Source of the DNA: CANLBN01 sp050633525
GTDB lineage: Bacteria; Pseudomonadota; Gammaproteobacteria; Pseudomonadales; Cellvibrionaceae
Length of the DNA stretch: 64,000 bases
Reading direction: 5' to 3'
Assembly (NCBI GenBank): GCA_050633525.1
Contig: JBOEGR010000033.1
Span: forward strand, 10,533 to 74,532
Shown here: in pieces, positions 52,996 to 61,265 of the stretch
How positions within the stretch are numbered: the first letter of the stretch is position 1
How the letters are laid out: each line of letters opens with the position of its first letter
Program-made: the position numbers and the translations under genes
The notes under the pieces: generated by a model
What the model was told of the DNA's origin: nothing
The model's database searches: none
What the model saw: the letters and a program-made list of their open reading frames with translations, nothing else

Positions 52996-54456
52996 ATGCA
53001 TCAATACACTATCGCTCAACTGAGCCAACATTTGCGAGACAAAACATTTTCGAGTGTTGAATTGACCCAACACTACCTCGACCGCATTCAGCGCTTAGAT
53101 ACACAATACAATAGCTTCATCAGTGCTTGCTCTGAACAAGCATTGACGGAAGCCGCTGCAGCAGATGAACTCTTATCAAAAGGCGTGAACACACACCCTT
53201 TGTGCGGTATTCCTATTGCTCACAAAGACCTATTTTGCACAAAAGGCCTTAAAACCAGCTGTGGTTCAAAAATGCTTGACAACTTTGTGCCGTCCTACAA
53301 TGCAACGATTGTAGAAAACTGCCTCAATGCAGGCGCGGTAACACTGGGCAAAACCAATATGGATGAATTCGCCATGGGTTCATCGAATGAAAATAGTTTT
53401 TATGGCCCCGTCAAAAACCCTTGGAACCCCGATTGTGTTCCCGGTGGCTCATCAGGTGGCTCAGCGGCAGCCGTTGCTGCCCAACTCGCGGTAGCCACTA
53501 CTGCGAGTGATACCGGTGGTTCTATTCGCCAACCAGCCAGTTTTTGTGGTGTAACAGGCTTAAAGCCTACTTACGGAAGAGTATCTCGTTGGGGGATGGT
53601 GGCCTATGCTTCGAGTTTGGATCAGGCAGGCCCTATATGCAAAACCGCCGAAGACGCCGCTATCATGCTCAATGTATTAGCCGGATTTGATCAACGCGAC
53701 TCAACTAGCATTGATGAAACAAAGCCAGATTATACCCAGACCCTCAACGATTCTATTGAAGGTTTACGCATAGGCTTACCCAAAGAATATTTTAGCGAAG
53801 GGCTCGATTCAGAAGTAACAAAACTGATCGAATCAGCGATCAAACAATATGAAAAAATGGGGGCTCAAATAAAAGAGATATCCCTTCCTCATACTCAGTT
53901 AGCCGTACCCGCTTACTACGTAATCGCCCCCGCTGAATGCTCTGCCAACCTCTCTCGCTTTGATGGCGTGCGCTATGGTTATCGTTGCGACAATCCAACT
54001 GACTTGGAAGATTTATACAAACGCTCAAGAGCCGAGGGCTTTGGCGAAGAAGTGAAGCGCCGAATATTAGTAGGAACTTACGCACTCTCAGCAGGCTATT
54101 ACGATGCTTACTACCGTAAAGCCCAACAGGTAAGACGCCTAATTAAGCAGGACTTTGATCATGCTTTTACAGAGGTTGATCTTATCGTAGGCCCCACAGC
54201 CCCTTCTCCCGCTTTTGCTTTAGGGTCAAAAACGAAAGATCCTGTTGCGATGTATTTAGAAGATATTTATACACTACCAACGAATCTGGCGGGACTACCC
54301 GGCATTTCAATTCCATGCGGGCTTTCAAGTGATGGTAAGCCTATAGGGCTTCAGCTAACAGGGCATTACTTTAAAGAAGCGAAGCTACTCAATGCGGCAC
54401 ATCAATTCCAGCTAGAAACGGATTTTCATTTAGCATCAGCACCGAATATTGATTGA
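52996..54456 (+). CDS. gatA: Asp-tRNA(Asn)/Glu-tRNA(Gln) amidotransferase subunit A
   Basis: A 486-residue amidase-signature protein. The catalytic Ser-cis-Ser-Lys residues are K77 (AHKDLF), S152 (GGSSGGS) and S176 (GGSIRQP). It releases ammonia from glutamine for the GatB reaction. The presence of gatCAB suggests that Gln-tRNA or Asn-tRNA is made by the indirect route in this organism. Confidence 0.98.
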   Translation: MHQYTIAQLSQHLRDKTFSSVELTQHYLDRIQRLDTQYNSFISACSEQALTEAAAADELLSKGVNTHPLCGIPIAHKDLFCTKGLKTSCGSKMLDNFVPSYNATIVENCLNAGAVTLGKTNMDEFAMGSSNENSFYGPVKNPWNPDCVPGGSSGGSAAAVAAQLAVATTASDTGGSIRQPASFCGVTGLKPTYGRVSRWGMVAYASSLDQAGPICKTAEDAAIMLNVLAGFDQRDSTSIDETKPDYTQTLNDSIEGLRIGLPKEYFSEGLDSEVTKLIESAIKQYEKMGAQIKEISLPHTQLAVPAYYVIAPAECSANLSRFDGVRYGYRCDNPTDLEDLYKRSRAEGFGEEVKRRILVGTYALSAGYYDAYYRKAQQVRRLIKQDFDHAFTEVDLIVGPTAPSPAFALGSKTKDPVAMYLEDIYTLPTNLAGLPGISIPCGLSSDGKPIGLQLTGHYFKEAKLLNAAHQFQLETDFHLASAPNID

Positions 54457-54539
54457 TACACAGCCCTTGGAAAATGATTATTAGCTACTCTCAATAGAGA
54501 GTTTAATTTAAAGAATGAATAGATAAGAGTACTTTACTT

Positions 54540-56018
54540 ATGGAATGGGAAACCGTTATTGGCCTCGAGGTGCACGTGCAACTCGCCACCCAAACCAAAA
54601 TTTTTTCTGGAGCAAGCACTGCCTTTGGCTCCGACCCAAACACTCAAGCCTGCGCGATTGATCTCGCGATGCCGGGCACACTACCCGTACCGAACGAACA
54701 AGCCTTTCGTTACGCAATCATGTTTGGTTTAGCCATTGATGCAGAGATTGGCAAGCGCTCCTTTTTCGAAAGAAAAAATTATTTTTATCCAGACCTGCCA
54801 AAGGGCTATCAAACGACACAGTTAGAGCAGCCGATTGTTGGTGCAGGCCACATCGATATTGAATTAGATAATGGCCGCAGCAAACGTATTCGTATTCATC
54901 ATGCTCATTTAGAAGAAGATGCTGGTAAATCATTACACGAGGGCGACCTTGGCGGAATGGAAGGCGGCAGCATGTCAGGAATCGATTTAAATCGTGCGGG
55001 AACCCCCCTGATTGAAATTGTCTCTGAGCCCGACATGAGTAACGCCGAAGAAGCCGTTGCCTTTGCTAAAAAACTACACTCGATTGTGACCTCACTAGGA
55101 ATTTGTGACGGTGAAATGTCACAAGGCTCAATGCGTTTTGATGTGAATATTTCTGTTCGCCCCGAAGGGGAAACCACATTAGGAACACGTACAGAAACTA
55201 AAAACTTAAACTCATTTAAGTTTATGGAAGATGCCATTGCGATGGAAGTCGACCGTCAGATTGATTTACTTGAAGAAGGCGGCACTATTATTCAAGAAAC
55301 CCGTTTATATAACGGCGATAAAAAGGTCTCGCGCTCTATGCGCTCAAAAGAGGAAGCTAACGACTACCGCTACTTCCCCTGCCCAGATCTACTACCCGTT
55401 ATTTTAGATGACGCCTATATCGAAGCAATCAAAAGTAAACTTCCCGAACTTCCTGAGGCACGCAAGCTAAGATTTATCGAGTCTTACCAACTGTCTGAAT
55501 ACGATGCGAAAATACTGGCTGATGATGCAGCCACTGCACACTTCTTCGAGAAAACAGTTGAACAATCTAAAGATGCCAAATTATCGGCTAATTGGGTTAT
55601 GGGAGAGCTAGCCGCTCGCCTAAACAGTGATGAGTTGAGTATTCAAAAGAGCCCTATCAACGCAGAACAGTTAGCCGGCATTATTGAGCGCATAAAAGAC
55701 AACAGCATTTCTAACAAAATTGCTAAACAGGTATTTGATGCGCTCTGGAAAGGGGAAGGCAAAAATGCTGATGAAGTTATTGAAAAACAAGGGCTAAAGC
55801 AAGTATCAGATACTGGGGCTATTGAAGCAATGATTGATGAAGTCATTGCTAACAGTGTCCAGCAAATTGAAAACTATAAACAAGCCACCCCCGATAAACG
55901 CCCCAAAATGCTTGGTTATTTTGTAGGCCAAATTATGAAGGCCTCAAAAGGACAAGCTAACCCCAAAATAATTAATCAGCTACTAAACGAAAAACTGAAT
56001 AAGATCGTTAACAGCTAA
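54540..56018 (+). CDS. gatB: Asp-tRNA(Asn)/Glu-tRNA(Gln) amidotransferase subunit B
   Basis: A 492-residue GatB. It begins with EWETVIGLEVHVQLAT and carries the family segments FYPDLPKGYQ (about residues 82-91) and DLNRAGTPLIEIVSEPDM. The C-terminal GatB/YqeY tRNA-binding domain ends the protein. It kinases and amidates the misacylated tRNA using ammonia from GatA. An 83-bp gap separates it from gatA. Confidence 0.97.
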   Translation: MEWETVIGLEVHVQLATQTKIFSGASTAFGSDPNTQACAIDLAMPGTLPVPNEQAFRYAIMFGLAIDAEIGKRSFFERKNYFYPDLPKGYQTTQLEQPIVGAGHIDIELDNGRSKRIRIHHAHLEEDAGKSLHEGDLGGMEGGSMSGIDLNRAGTPLIEIVSEPDMSNAEEAVAFAKKLHSIVTSLGICDGEMSQGSMRFDVNISVRPEGETTLGTRTETKNLNSFKFMEDAIAMEVDRQIDLLEEGGTIIQETRLYNGDKKVSRSMRSKEEANDYRYFPCPDLLPVILDDAYIEAIKSKLPELPEARKLRFIESYQLSEYDAKILADDAATAHFFEKTVEQSKDAKLSANWVMGELAARLNSDELSIQKSPINAEQLAGIIERIKDNSISNKIAKQVFDALWKGEGKNADEVIEKQGLKQVSDTGAIEAMIDEVIANSVQQIENYKQATPDKRPKMLGYFVGQIMKASKGQANPKIINQLLNEKLNKIVNS

Positions 56019-56044
56019 CGCAGCAGTTGCAGGAGAACACTATC

Positions 56045-56341
56045 ATGGCGTTAAAAAAAGATAAGCAAAAAGTACTAGGAGAAGTCTTTGACGATGCACG
56101 CATAAAGACTTTTTTAAACTATGAAGCCTACGGCGACAACAATCCCGATTACCACTTACTCGAAAAAGCCTACCGAGGCATGAAAGCAGATAACTTTGCT
56201 ACCTTTGTTGGTTTTTTTAAAGACGCGGGGCACGATATCAATGCGCAAGGCACTGAGGGACTAAGTTTTTTACAAACCATCAGTGCTCATAAACAAGCAG
56301 ATGATTATATCCAAATACTCAAACAATATGGCGCTGAATAA
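56045..56341 (+). CDS. PA4642-like conserved hypothetical protein
   Basis: A 98-residue soluble protein that starts MALKKDKQKVLGEVFDD. It resembles the PA4642 family of Pseudomonas. The ATG at 56045 is preferred because AGGAG lies about 10 bases upstream; an upstream TTG would give six more residues. It lies just after gatB. The family role is unknown. Confidence 0.78.
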   Translation: MALKKDKQKVLGEVFDDARIKTFLNYEAYGDNNPDYHLLEKAYRGMKADNFATFVGFFKDAGHDINAQGTEGLSFLQTISAHKQADDYIQILKQYGAE

Positions 56342-56363
56342 ACAATAGGGACATTCACAGACA

Positions 56364-57176
56364 ATGCTTAAGGATACTTCTCTGAGTACAGATACATTAT
56401 TAAGCCAGCGCAATTCATTGTCAGCAGGATTGTCTTACTTTGTTCGAGGCATGGGCCTACTGACCCAATCCGGAATGAAACGTTATGTGCTAGTACCAAT
56501 ATTAGCTAACGTTGCTGTTTTTTTTGTTTTGACTGCTATGTTAATTCAATACTTTTCATCTGTAACGGATTGGTTTAATGGCTTACTGTCATTTTGGTCT
56601 TGGTTAGCCTACCTTGCCACGTTCATTGCCACGCTCTTATCGGGCGTGATCTTTTTTACCATACTATTGATTTATGGTTATAGCTTTAACATTATCACCA
56701 ATATTATTGCCGCTCCTTTTTACGGCTTATTGGCCGAAAAAATTGAAGCCCGATTAAACGGCGCGGTGTTTCCGTCCGAATCTTTTAGCAGTATGGCGGC
56801 CCGAACGCTCAAAAGAGAAGTGGTAAAGCTATGGTATTTCACCACCCGCGGCATCGCGGTTGCAATCGGTCTATTTTTACTCGCGTTTATTCCCTTTGTG
56901 AACTTATCCGTCCCCTTTTTGGCTCTACTCTGGGGCGCTTGGGTAATGACATTACAATACGTGGATTACCCCGCTGATAATAATAAATTAGCATTTACTG
57001 AAGTACGCCAACGGCTAAAAAAATGCTCTTACTCCACCACAGGGCTCGGTAGTACCATTATGTTGGGCAGCATGATACCCGTGGTGAATATCTTTGTTAT
57101 GCCAATCGCGGTTGCTGCAGGCACCCTATATTGGGATAACGAACTTCGCACAACAAGATCCACTTCCCTCCCCTAA
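56364..57176 (+). CDS. cysZ: CysZ-like sulfate transport membrane protein
   Basis: A 270-residue EI24/CysZ family protein. It has four hydrophobic segments. The motif NIITNIIAAPFYGLLAEKIEARL (about residues 109-131) is typical. In E. coli CysZ is a sulfate channel. It lies 22 bp after the PA4642-like gene. No sulfate-assimilation genes are nearby. Confidence 0.88.
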   Translation: MLKDTSLSTDTLLSQRNSLSAGLSYFVRGMGLLTQSGMKRYVLVPILANVAVFFVLTAMLIQYFSSVTDWFNGLLSFWSWLAYLATFIATLLSGVIFFTILLIYGYSFNIITNIIAAPFYGLLAEKIEARLNGAVFPSESFSSMAARTLKREVVKLWYFTTRGIAVAIGLFLLAFIPFVNLSVPFLALLWGAWVMTLQYVDYPADNNKLAFTEVRQRLKKCSYSTTGLGSTIMLGSMIPVVNIFVMPIAVAAGTLYWDNELRTTRSTSLP

Positions 57177-57377
57177 ACACCTCGCACTACCCTTAGCTAA
57201 GCGTTCGTGCTAGTCTTGCACTGCTGTTTTATTGAGCACTTTTATTAAACAGCAATAGAAATCATCACTTCAACACCGCACCTTATTTGCTAACAACCCG
57301 TATTATGGTCATTGTGACTGAGGGTATTTGGACAAAGTCTAAGTAGTAATAGGGTAGCGGGCGTAGTGAAAGTGACT

Positions 57378-57401
57378 CTATAAAAGTACGCTATTTTATA
57401 G
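57378..57401. repeat. CTATAAAA/TTTTATAG dyad before the glycine-rich gene
   Basis: Two perfect 8-bp arms around an 8-base spacer lie 36 bp upstream of the ATG. The flanks also carry AGTGAC as a direct repeat. The dyad contains TATAAA and may form an operator and promoter. Confidence 0.45.
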
Positions 57402-57436
57402 TGACAATAATCTAATAATAATCAAGAGGATATTCT

Positions 57437-57709
57437 ATGGAAGCATTAATCATTCAACTTATCAGTGGTGCCGTTGGCGGTAATGCCGCAGGCGCAATCT
57501 TTAAGAATTTATCGTTAGGAACCTTAGGTAACTCCCTTGCCGGCATATTAGGTGGCGTTGGTGGCGGACAGCTACTAGGCGCATTGGGACTAATGGCTGG
57601 TGGTGGAGGTCTAGATCTAGCCTCTATCATTAGTAGCATTGCTAGTGGTGGTATTGGCGGCGGGGTGCTGCTTGCCGTTGTTGGCCTAGTGAAAAAGGCA
57701 ATGTCATAA
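57437..57709 (+). CDS. Glycine-rich small hydrophobic protein
   Basis: A 90-residue protein of Gly, Ala, Leu and Ile with very few charged residues. The start is MEALIIQLISGAVGGNAAG and the end VVGLVKKAMS. Glycine spacing (for example GGVGGGQLLGALG and GGIGGGVLL) looks like glycine-zipper helices that can insert in membranes. Similar proteins exist in many bacteria, but I know no established function. A good ribosome site (AGAGGA) is present and a very strong terminator follows, so it is probably well expressed. Confidence 0.75.
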   Translation: MEALIIQLISGAVGGNAAGAIFKNLSLGTLGNSLAGILGGVGGGQLLGALGLMAGGGGLDLASIISSIASGGIGGGVLLAVVGLVKKAMS

Positions 57710-57724
57710 AACACAAACATCAAG

Positions 57725-57766
57725 CAAGCAATAAAAAAGGCGCATTTGCGCCTTTTTTATTGCTTG
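57725..57766. terminator. Strong bidirectional terminator
   Basis: A stem of 20 pairs (57725-57744 and 57747-57766, with one possible wobble at the base) contains GGCGCA/TGCGCC flanked by A6 and T6. It lies between the convergent glycine-rich gene and the 57780-58148 gene and serves both. Confidence 0.92.
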
Positions 57767-57779
57767 TTAATTAAGGAAA

Positions 57780-58148
57780 TTAATATTTAACCGTAAAATG
57801 GTATAGCTCACACATGGATACAATCGTAAACGCAACACCATAACAGGATACAGCTCGGCTAATCGCTTTATATTTAGCAGTTTCACTTTTATAACGCTTA
57901 TCAATAATCAAAATTAACTCTGAAGAACCAATAATAAACACTAAGACTGCAAGGTAAAATAAGACAATAGGCATTTGCCAAGAACCATCTGCACGATGCT
58001 CAATTGCTGATAGCGTGGCCAGAACGATATATAAGGTAGCGAGTATCGCTAGATGCTTGTGGTAACGATGAAGATCAACCTTCCGCAAAATAGCTTTAGG
58101 CCACAACACTAAATAACGATATAACTGCTTATAAAACACGTGAGACAC
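57780..58148 (-). CDS. Hypothetical membrane protein, 122 residues
   Basis: A small protein with about three hydrophobic helices (near residues 32-50, 60-80 and 97-116). The N-terminal half is rich in basic and aromatic residues (LHRYHKHLAIL). I recognise no family. The gene ends at the shared terminator and is preceded by a 127-bp gap. Confidence 0.6.
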   Translation of the reverse strand: MSHVFYKQLYRYLVLWPKAILRKVDLHRYHKHLAILATLYIVLATLSAIEHRADGSWQMPIVLFYLAVLVFIIGSSELILIIDKRYKSETAKYKAISRAVSCYGVAFTIVSMCELYHFTVKY

Positions 58149-58275
58149 TCAATAATAATGTACTTATTATTGAGTGTAGAAAAGAATGCAACGAATGAAG
58201 CCATTTTAGATAGCTAAGAACAAAATGATATAGAAAATCATATGGATAGAAACAGTATACAAACTAAGACATGTT

Positions 58276-58671
58276 TTAGTTTGTACAGTGCTTTGCCACA
58301 ATTTGATTATATTGTTCTGCGTAAGAATAGGCTTTTTTCAAAGCATCCAGATGCTCATCACTTCTGATGGCATCAGTACTGCCTTGAATATATTGAGTAC
58401 CGCAGGCCTGCTTTAAGCGTGCGGCATCTTTTGCATCAATGCCCACCAAACGCTCACCTCGTCCAGCAACCACAAAAAGGCGATAGTCTTTTTGCTTAAT
58501 CGCTTTTTTAGCGTCTACTTCAGCATCCGCTGATTGAGCCCAAGCCAGAGTACTCATATGATCAGGATCATTAGAATGAGTAGATTTCTCATCGGCTGTC
58601 ACATTACACCCCGTGATAATAACTGAAAGCAGCAGAGCAGACACACTAAAAATAGTCTTCATCGTCATCAC
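58276..58671 (-). CDS. Putative lipoprotein, coupled to the upstream protease gene
   Basis: A 131-residue protein with a lipoprotein signal peptide ending IITGC near residue 22. The mature part is charged and helical, with two more cysteines. It matches no family I know. The start overlaps the stop of the upstream protease as GTGATG, so it is probably translated with it. The ATG at 58668 or 58662 may be the real start. It could be a partner or chaperone of the secreted protease, but only the position supports this. Confidence 0.65.
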   Translation of the reverse strand: MMTMKTIFSVSALLLSVIITGCNVTADEKSTHSNDPDHMSTLAWAQSADAEVDAKKAIKQKDYRLFVVAGRGERLVGIDAKDAARLKQACGTQYIQGSTDAIRSDEHLDALKKAYSYAEQYNQIVAKHCTN

Positions 58672-61145
58672 AGTAAACGTCTTCGCCTAGCAGAGACTAA
58701 CAGCAATGACATAAAGACCAACATGATCATTCCGCTAGAACCACCCGAACTCCCCTCTTCACATCCAGGGGTACTAGAGCAACTAGTGCTATCTCCACCA
58801 GAGCTGTCAGTGTCATCATCATTAATAGTACCTGTGCCGCTTGCGCTACCGACAGAAAGAATAAACGTTTCATCAGACTCTGCTGAACTATCTTCTGTTG
58901 TCGGTACAACAGCACTAAAAGTTACTATTCCCGCAGGGACTGTAAGAGTTCCATCATTATTATTGACAACACCACTAGAAAAGGTCACTTCACCAAAATC
59001 GCTACTAGCAGCACTTGAACCTATTAGCTCAAAATTAACGGTCTCATCAACAGCCGGTACGGCACTCATAACAACCGAAAAAGTAATAGGGTTACCTTCG
59101 CTAGCCGCGCCATCACTGACACCACTCACGATAGGAGAAGTAGATGCAGACACTTCAAAAGCTTCACTACTCATAGTAAAAAATGCGTTATCAGAACACC
59201 TAATCATAACCCTTGCATTGATAGTAGCTGTAGCTGGAGTCGTCACTAACTGGCTACCATCATTAGGTACAGCAAGCGCTAACGTAGTTGCAAATGATGA
59301 TGTTGTCACATCCATGCCCTCTGATATAGAGCCATCATAATAGATATCGACATTAGCACAATTAACTGGCGATACATCTGTATTTGCCACATCCCATGTT
59401 ACGACTGTTGTGCCCTGTGTCCACACATCATCATCTTCGGGGGTTAAAAGGTCGAAAGGGCCTGCAGAGTTAGTAACAGTAACAACTTTGTTCTCAAATG
59501 CAGTAGCACCACTACCATCACGCACCGTGAACCTGAAATTTAGATTCCGGTTTGTTGTCGGTATCGACTCACCATTGTCGAGGTCGTTATCGATTAAATC
59601 ACTTAAATTAGGTAAATACCGGAAGTCTGTTGTTGTAGGTAGGAAAGATCTGAAAATGGCCCTACTGCCATCATCAACCCATTCTTCAACGCTAGCAGAA
59701 GCCGTTCCCGCATCCAACTGCTCCCATACATAAGTTAGCGTATCTCCGACATCAGCATCTGTGCCCGCTCCTTCTAAATAAAGAGGAGTATTGGCAGGAA
59801 CTGTTACATCAGCAAAAGCCATTGCATCCGGTTCATTATTGACAGGTGTCGTTATAGTTCCGCATGTATCACCCTCTCCCGATACTAAAGAACCACCTAT
59901 ACTAACGTCGCCAGTGGTCACATATCGGGTAATTTCTGCGATAGAGCCTGCGTGAAAAAATGCATCTGAATTAGCTTGATCAGGGAGATCCTCTGCACCG
60001 CAAATACCGACATAAGCCATAATGGTAGACCCACTACCAGGCTCATAAGCTGTTGTCTGATTACGATTTGCACCACCACAACTGCCGGTTGTACCATTAA
60101 AAGTATGGTTAGCGCCAAACTGATGGCCTATCTCATGAGAAACAAAATCGATATAGAATGAATCACCCGTAGGGCTTGGAAGCCCAGTTAATCCTCTCGC
60201 TTTTATTGGGTTATCGCATACACTACCGAGAGCAGCAACCCCACCCTCACCAGTACCAAATAAATGACCTATGTCGTAATTTGCAGCGCCAATCACTGTA
60301 TCTATATTGATCTGATTACGAGATAAATCGCTGATGGAACTATCATTGGCATAAGTATCGGTTGTCGCATCTACATAAATAATTTGATCGTTGTTTGCAA
60401 CTAAATTGAATGTAATGCCAAGGTCACGCTCGAAAATTTCATTCACACGATTCACCGCTGTCGTAATAGCCGCTAAGGCTAAGGTTCTTTTTGTTGCTAC
60501 TGGATCCGCCTCATCACTAAAAAAATCTGTGTATTCTCCAGTTACGGCCACTGCTAAACGATAAGTACGTAAATTGCCATCCGAGCCCCCTTTAGCTAAA
60601 ACTCGCCCTGCAAATGCAGAAGGTCTAATCACACCAGGCAATTCAATTTGATCATCCGGTCGTCCCGATACAGGTTGTGCATTTTTTTCAGAATACGAGA
60701 TATAATGTTGTGAATCATTAAGATACTGAGGATCAATAAATAACACCTCACCATTATGGTGAAACATACCTCTAAAACCAGCAGGGGAAATATCGAAGCG
60801 TCCACGATTCTCTGGATTTGTAACATCAACACCTCGAAACGTTCTAATCTCAGGAAACTTATCTAGAAGCCCCTGTTCAGCAATAGGGGAATATTCAAGA
60901 TGATAAATAGCAGTTTGGCCATTAGGCAAGGGGATTTCAAAGTCAAGATTGTCAGAGCCTAACAGTCGAGACCTTATCATCTCGATGTCGGCCATAATGT
61001 GGCGGGCATTGGTAGCCTTTGCCATCAAAGGCAAATCATTACGTAGCGCAAACGAGTCCGTATCTTGCCAAAGAGCTGTTGCTTTAGCAGCCACAGCCAC
61101 GCTACTTAAAATTAATAAAACCAATGCCCGTATAGACAACTTCAT
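58668..61145 (-). CDS. Secreted metzincin protease with Calx-beta domain and GlyGly-CTERM
   Basis: An 825-residue protein from the ATG at 61145, which has GGAG 6 bases upstream. It has a signal peptide and a propeptide-like region (about residues 20-190). The zinc motif HEIGHQFGANH gives H337, H341 and H347, and the Met-turn segment is STIMAYVG. Beta-sandwich domains follow, and a Calx-beta-like domain lies near residues 670-780. The C-terminus has a Gly-Ser stretch, a hydrophobic helix and RRRR, typical of GlyGly-CTERM sorted by rhombosortase. It resembles reprolysin-like metalloproteases. It is paralogous to the next gene. Confidence 0.9.
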   Translation of the reverse strand: MKLSIRALVLLILSSVAVAAKATALWQDTDSFALRNDLPLMAKATNARHIMADIEMIRSRLLGSDNLDFEIPLPNGQTAIYHLEYSPIAEQGLLDKFPEIRTFRGVDVTNPENRGRFDISPAGFRGMFHHNGEVLFIDPQYLNDSQHYISYSEKNAQPVSGRPDDQIELPGVIRPSAFAGRVLAKGGSDGNLRTYRLAVAVTGEYTDFFSDEADPVATKRTLALAAITTAVNRVNEIFERDLGITFNLVANNDQIIYVDATTDTYANDSSISDLSRNQINIDTVIGAANYDIGHLFGTGEGGVAALGSVCDNPIKARGLTGLPSPTGDSFYIDFVSHEIGHQFGANHTFNGTTGSCGGANRNQTTAYEPGSGSTIMAYVGICGAEDLPDQANSDAFFHAGSIAEITRYVTTGDVSIGGSLVSGEGDTCGTITTPVNNEPDAMAFADVTVPANTPLYLEGAGTDADVGDTLTYVWEQLDAGTASASVEEWVDDGSRAIFRSFLPTTTDFRYLPNLSDLIDNDLDNGESIPTTNRNLNFRFTVRDGSGATAFENKVVTVTNSAGPFDLLTPEDDDVWTQGTTVVTWDVANTDVSPVNCANVDIYYDGSISEGMDVTTSSFATTLALAVPNDGSQLVTTPATATINARVMIRCSDNAFFTMSSEAFEVSASTSPIVSGVSDGAASEGNPITFSVVMSAVPAVDETVNFELIGSSAASSDFGEVTFSSGVVNNNDGTLTVPAGIVTFSAVVPTTEDSSAESDETFILSVGSASGTGTINDDDTDSSGGDSTSCSSTPGCEEGSSGGSSGMIMLVFMSLLLVSARRRRLL

Positions 61146-61265
61146 TCGATTCTCCATTTACTTATTCTTACTTTTCTAGTGTCAAGATTATGTGAATATA
61201 CATAGATTTTCACATTCATTCTCTGCATATTATAGGACAAATTAGGGGCCAGATAAGCTTATTAG

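Noticed and set aside
58723..59340. 205-codon open frame on the plus strand inside the larger protease gene
   Set aside because: It is antisense to a Thr/Ser/Ala-rich coding region, has no recognisable domain, and the protease frame has clear motifs and a ribosome site.
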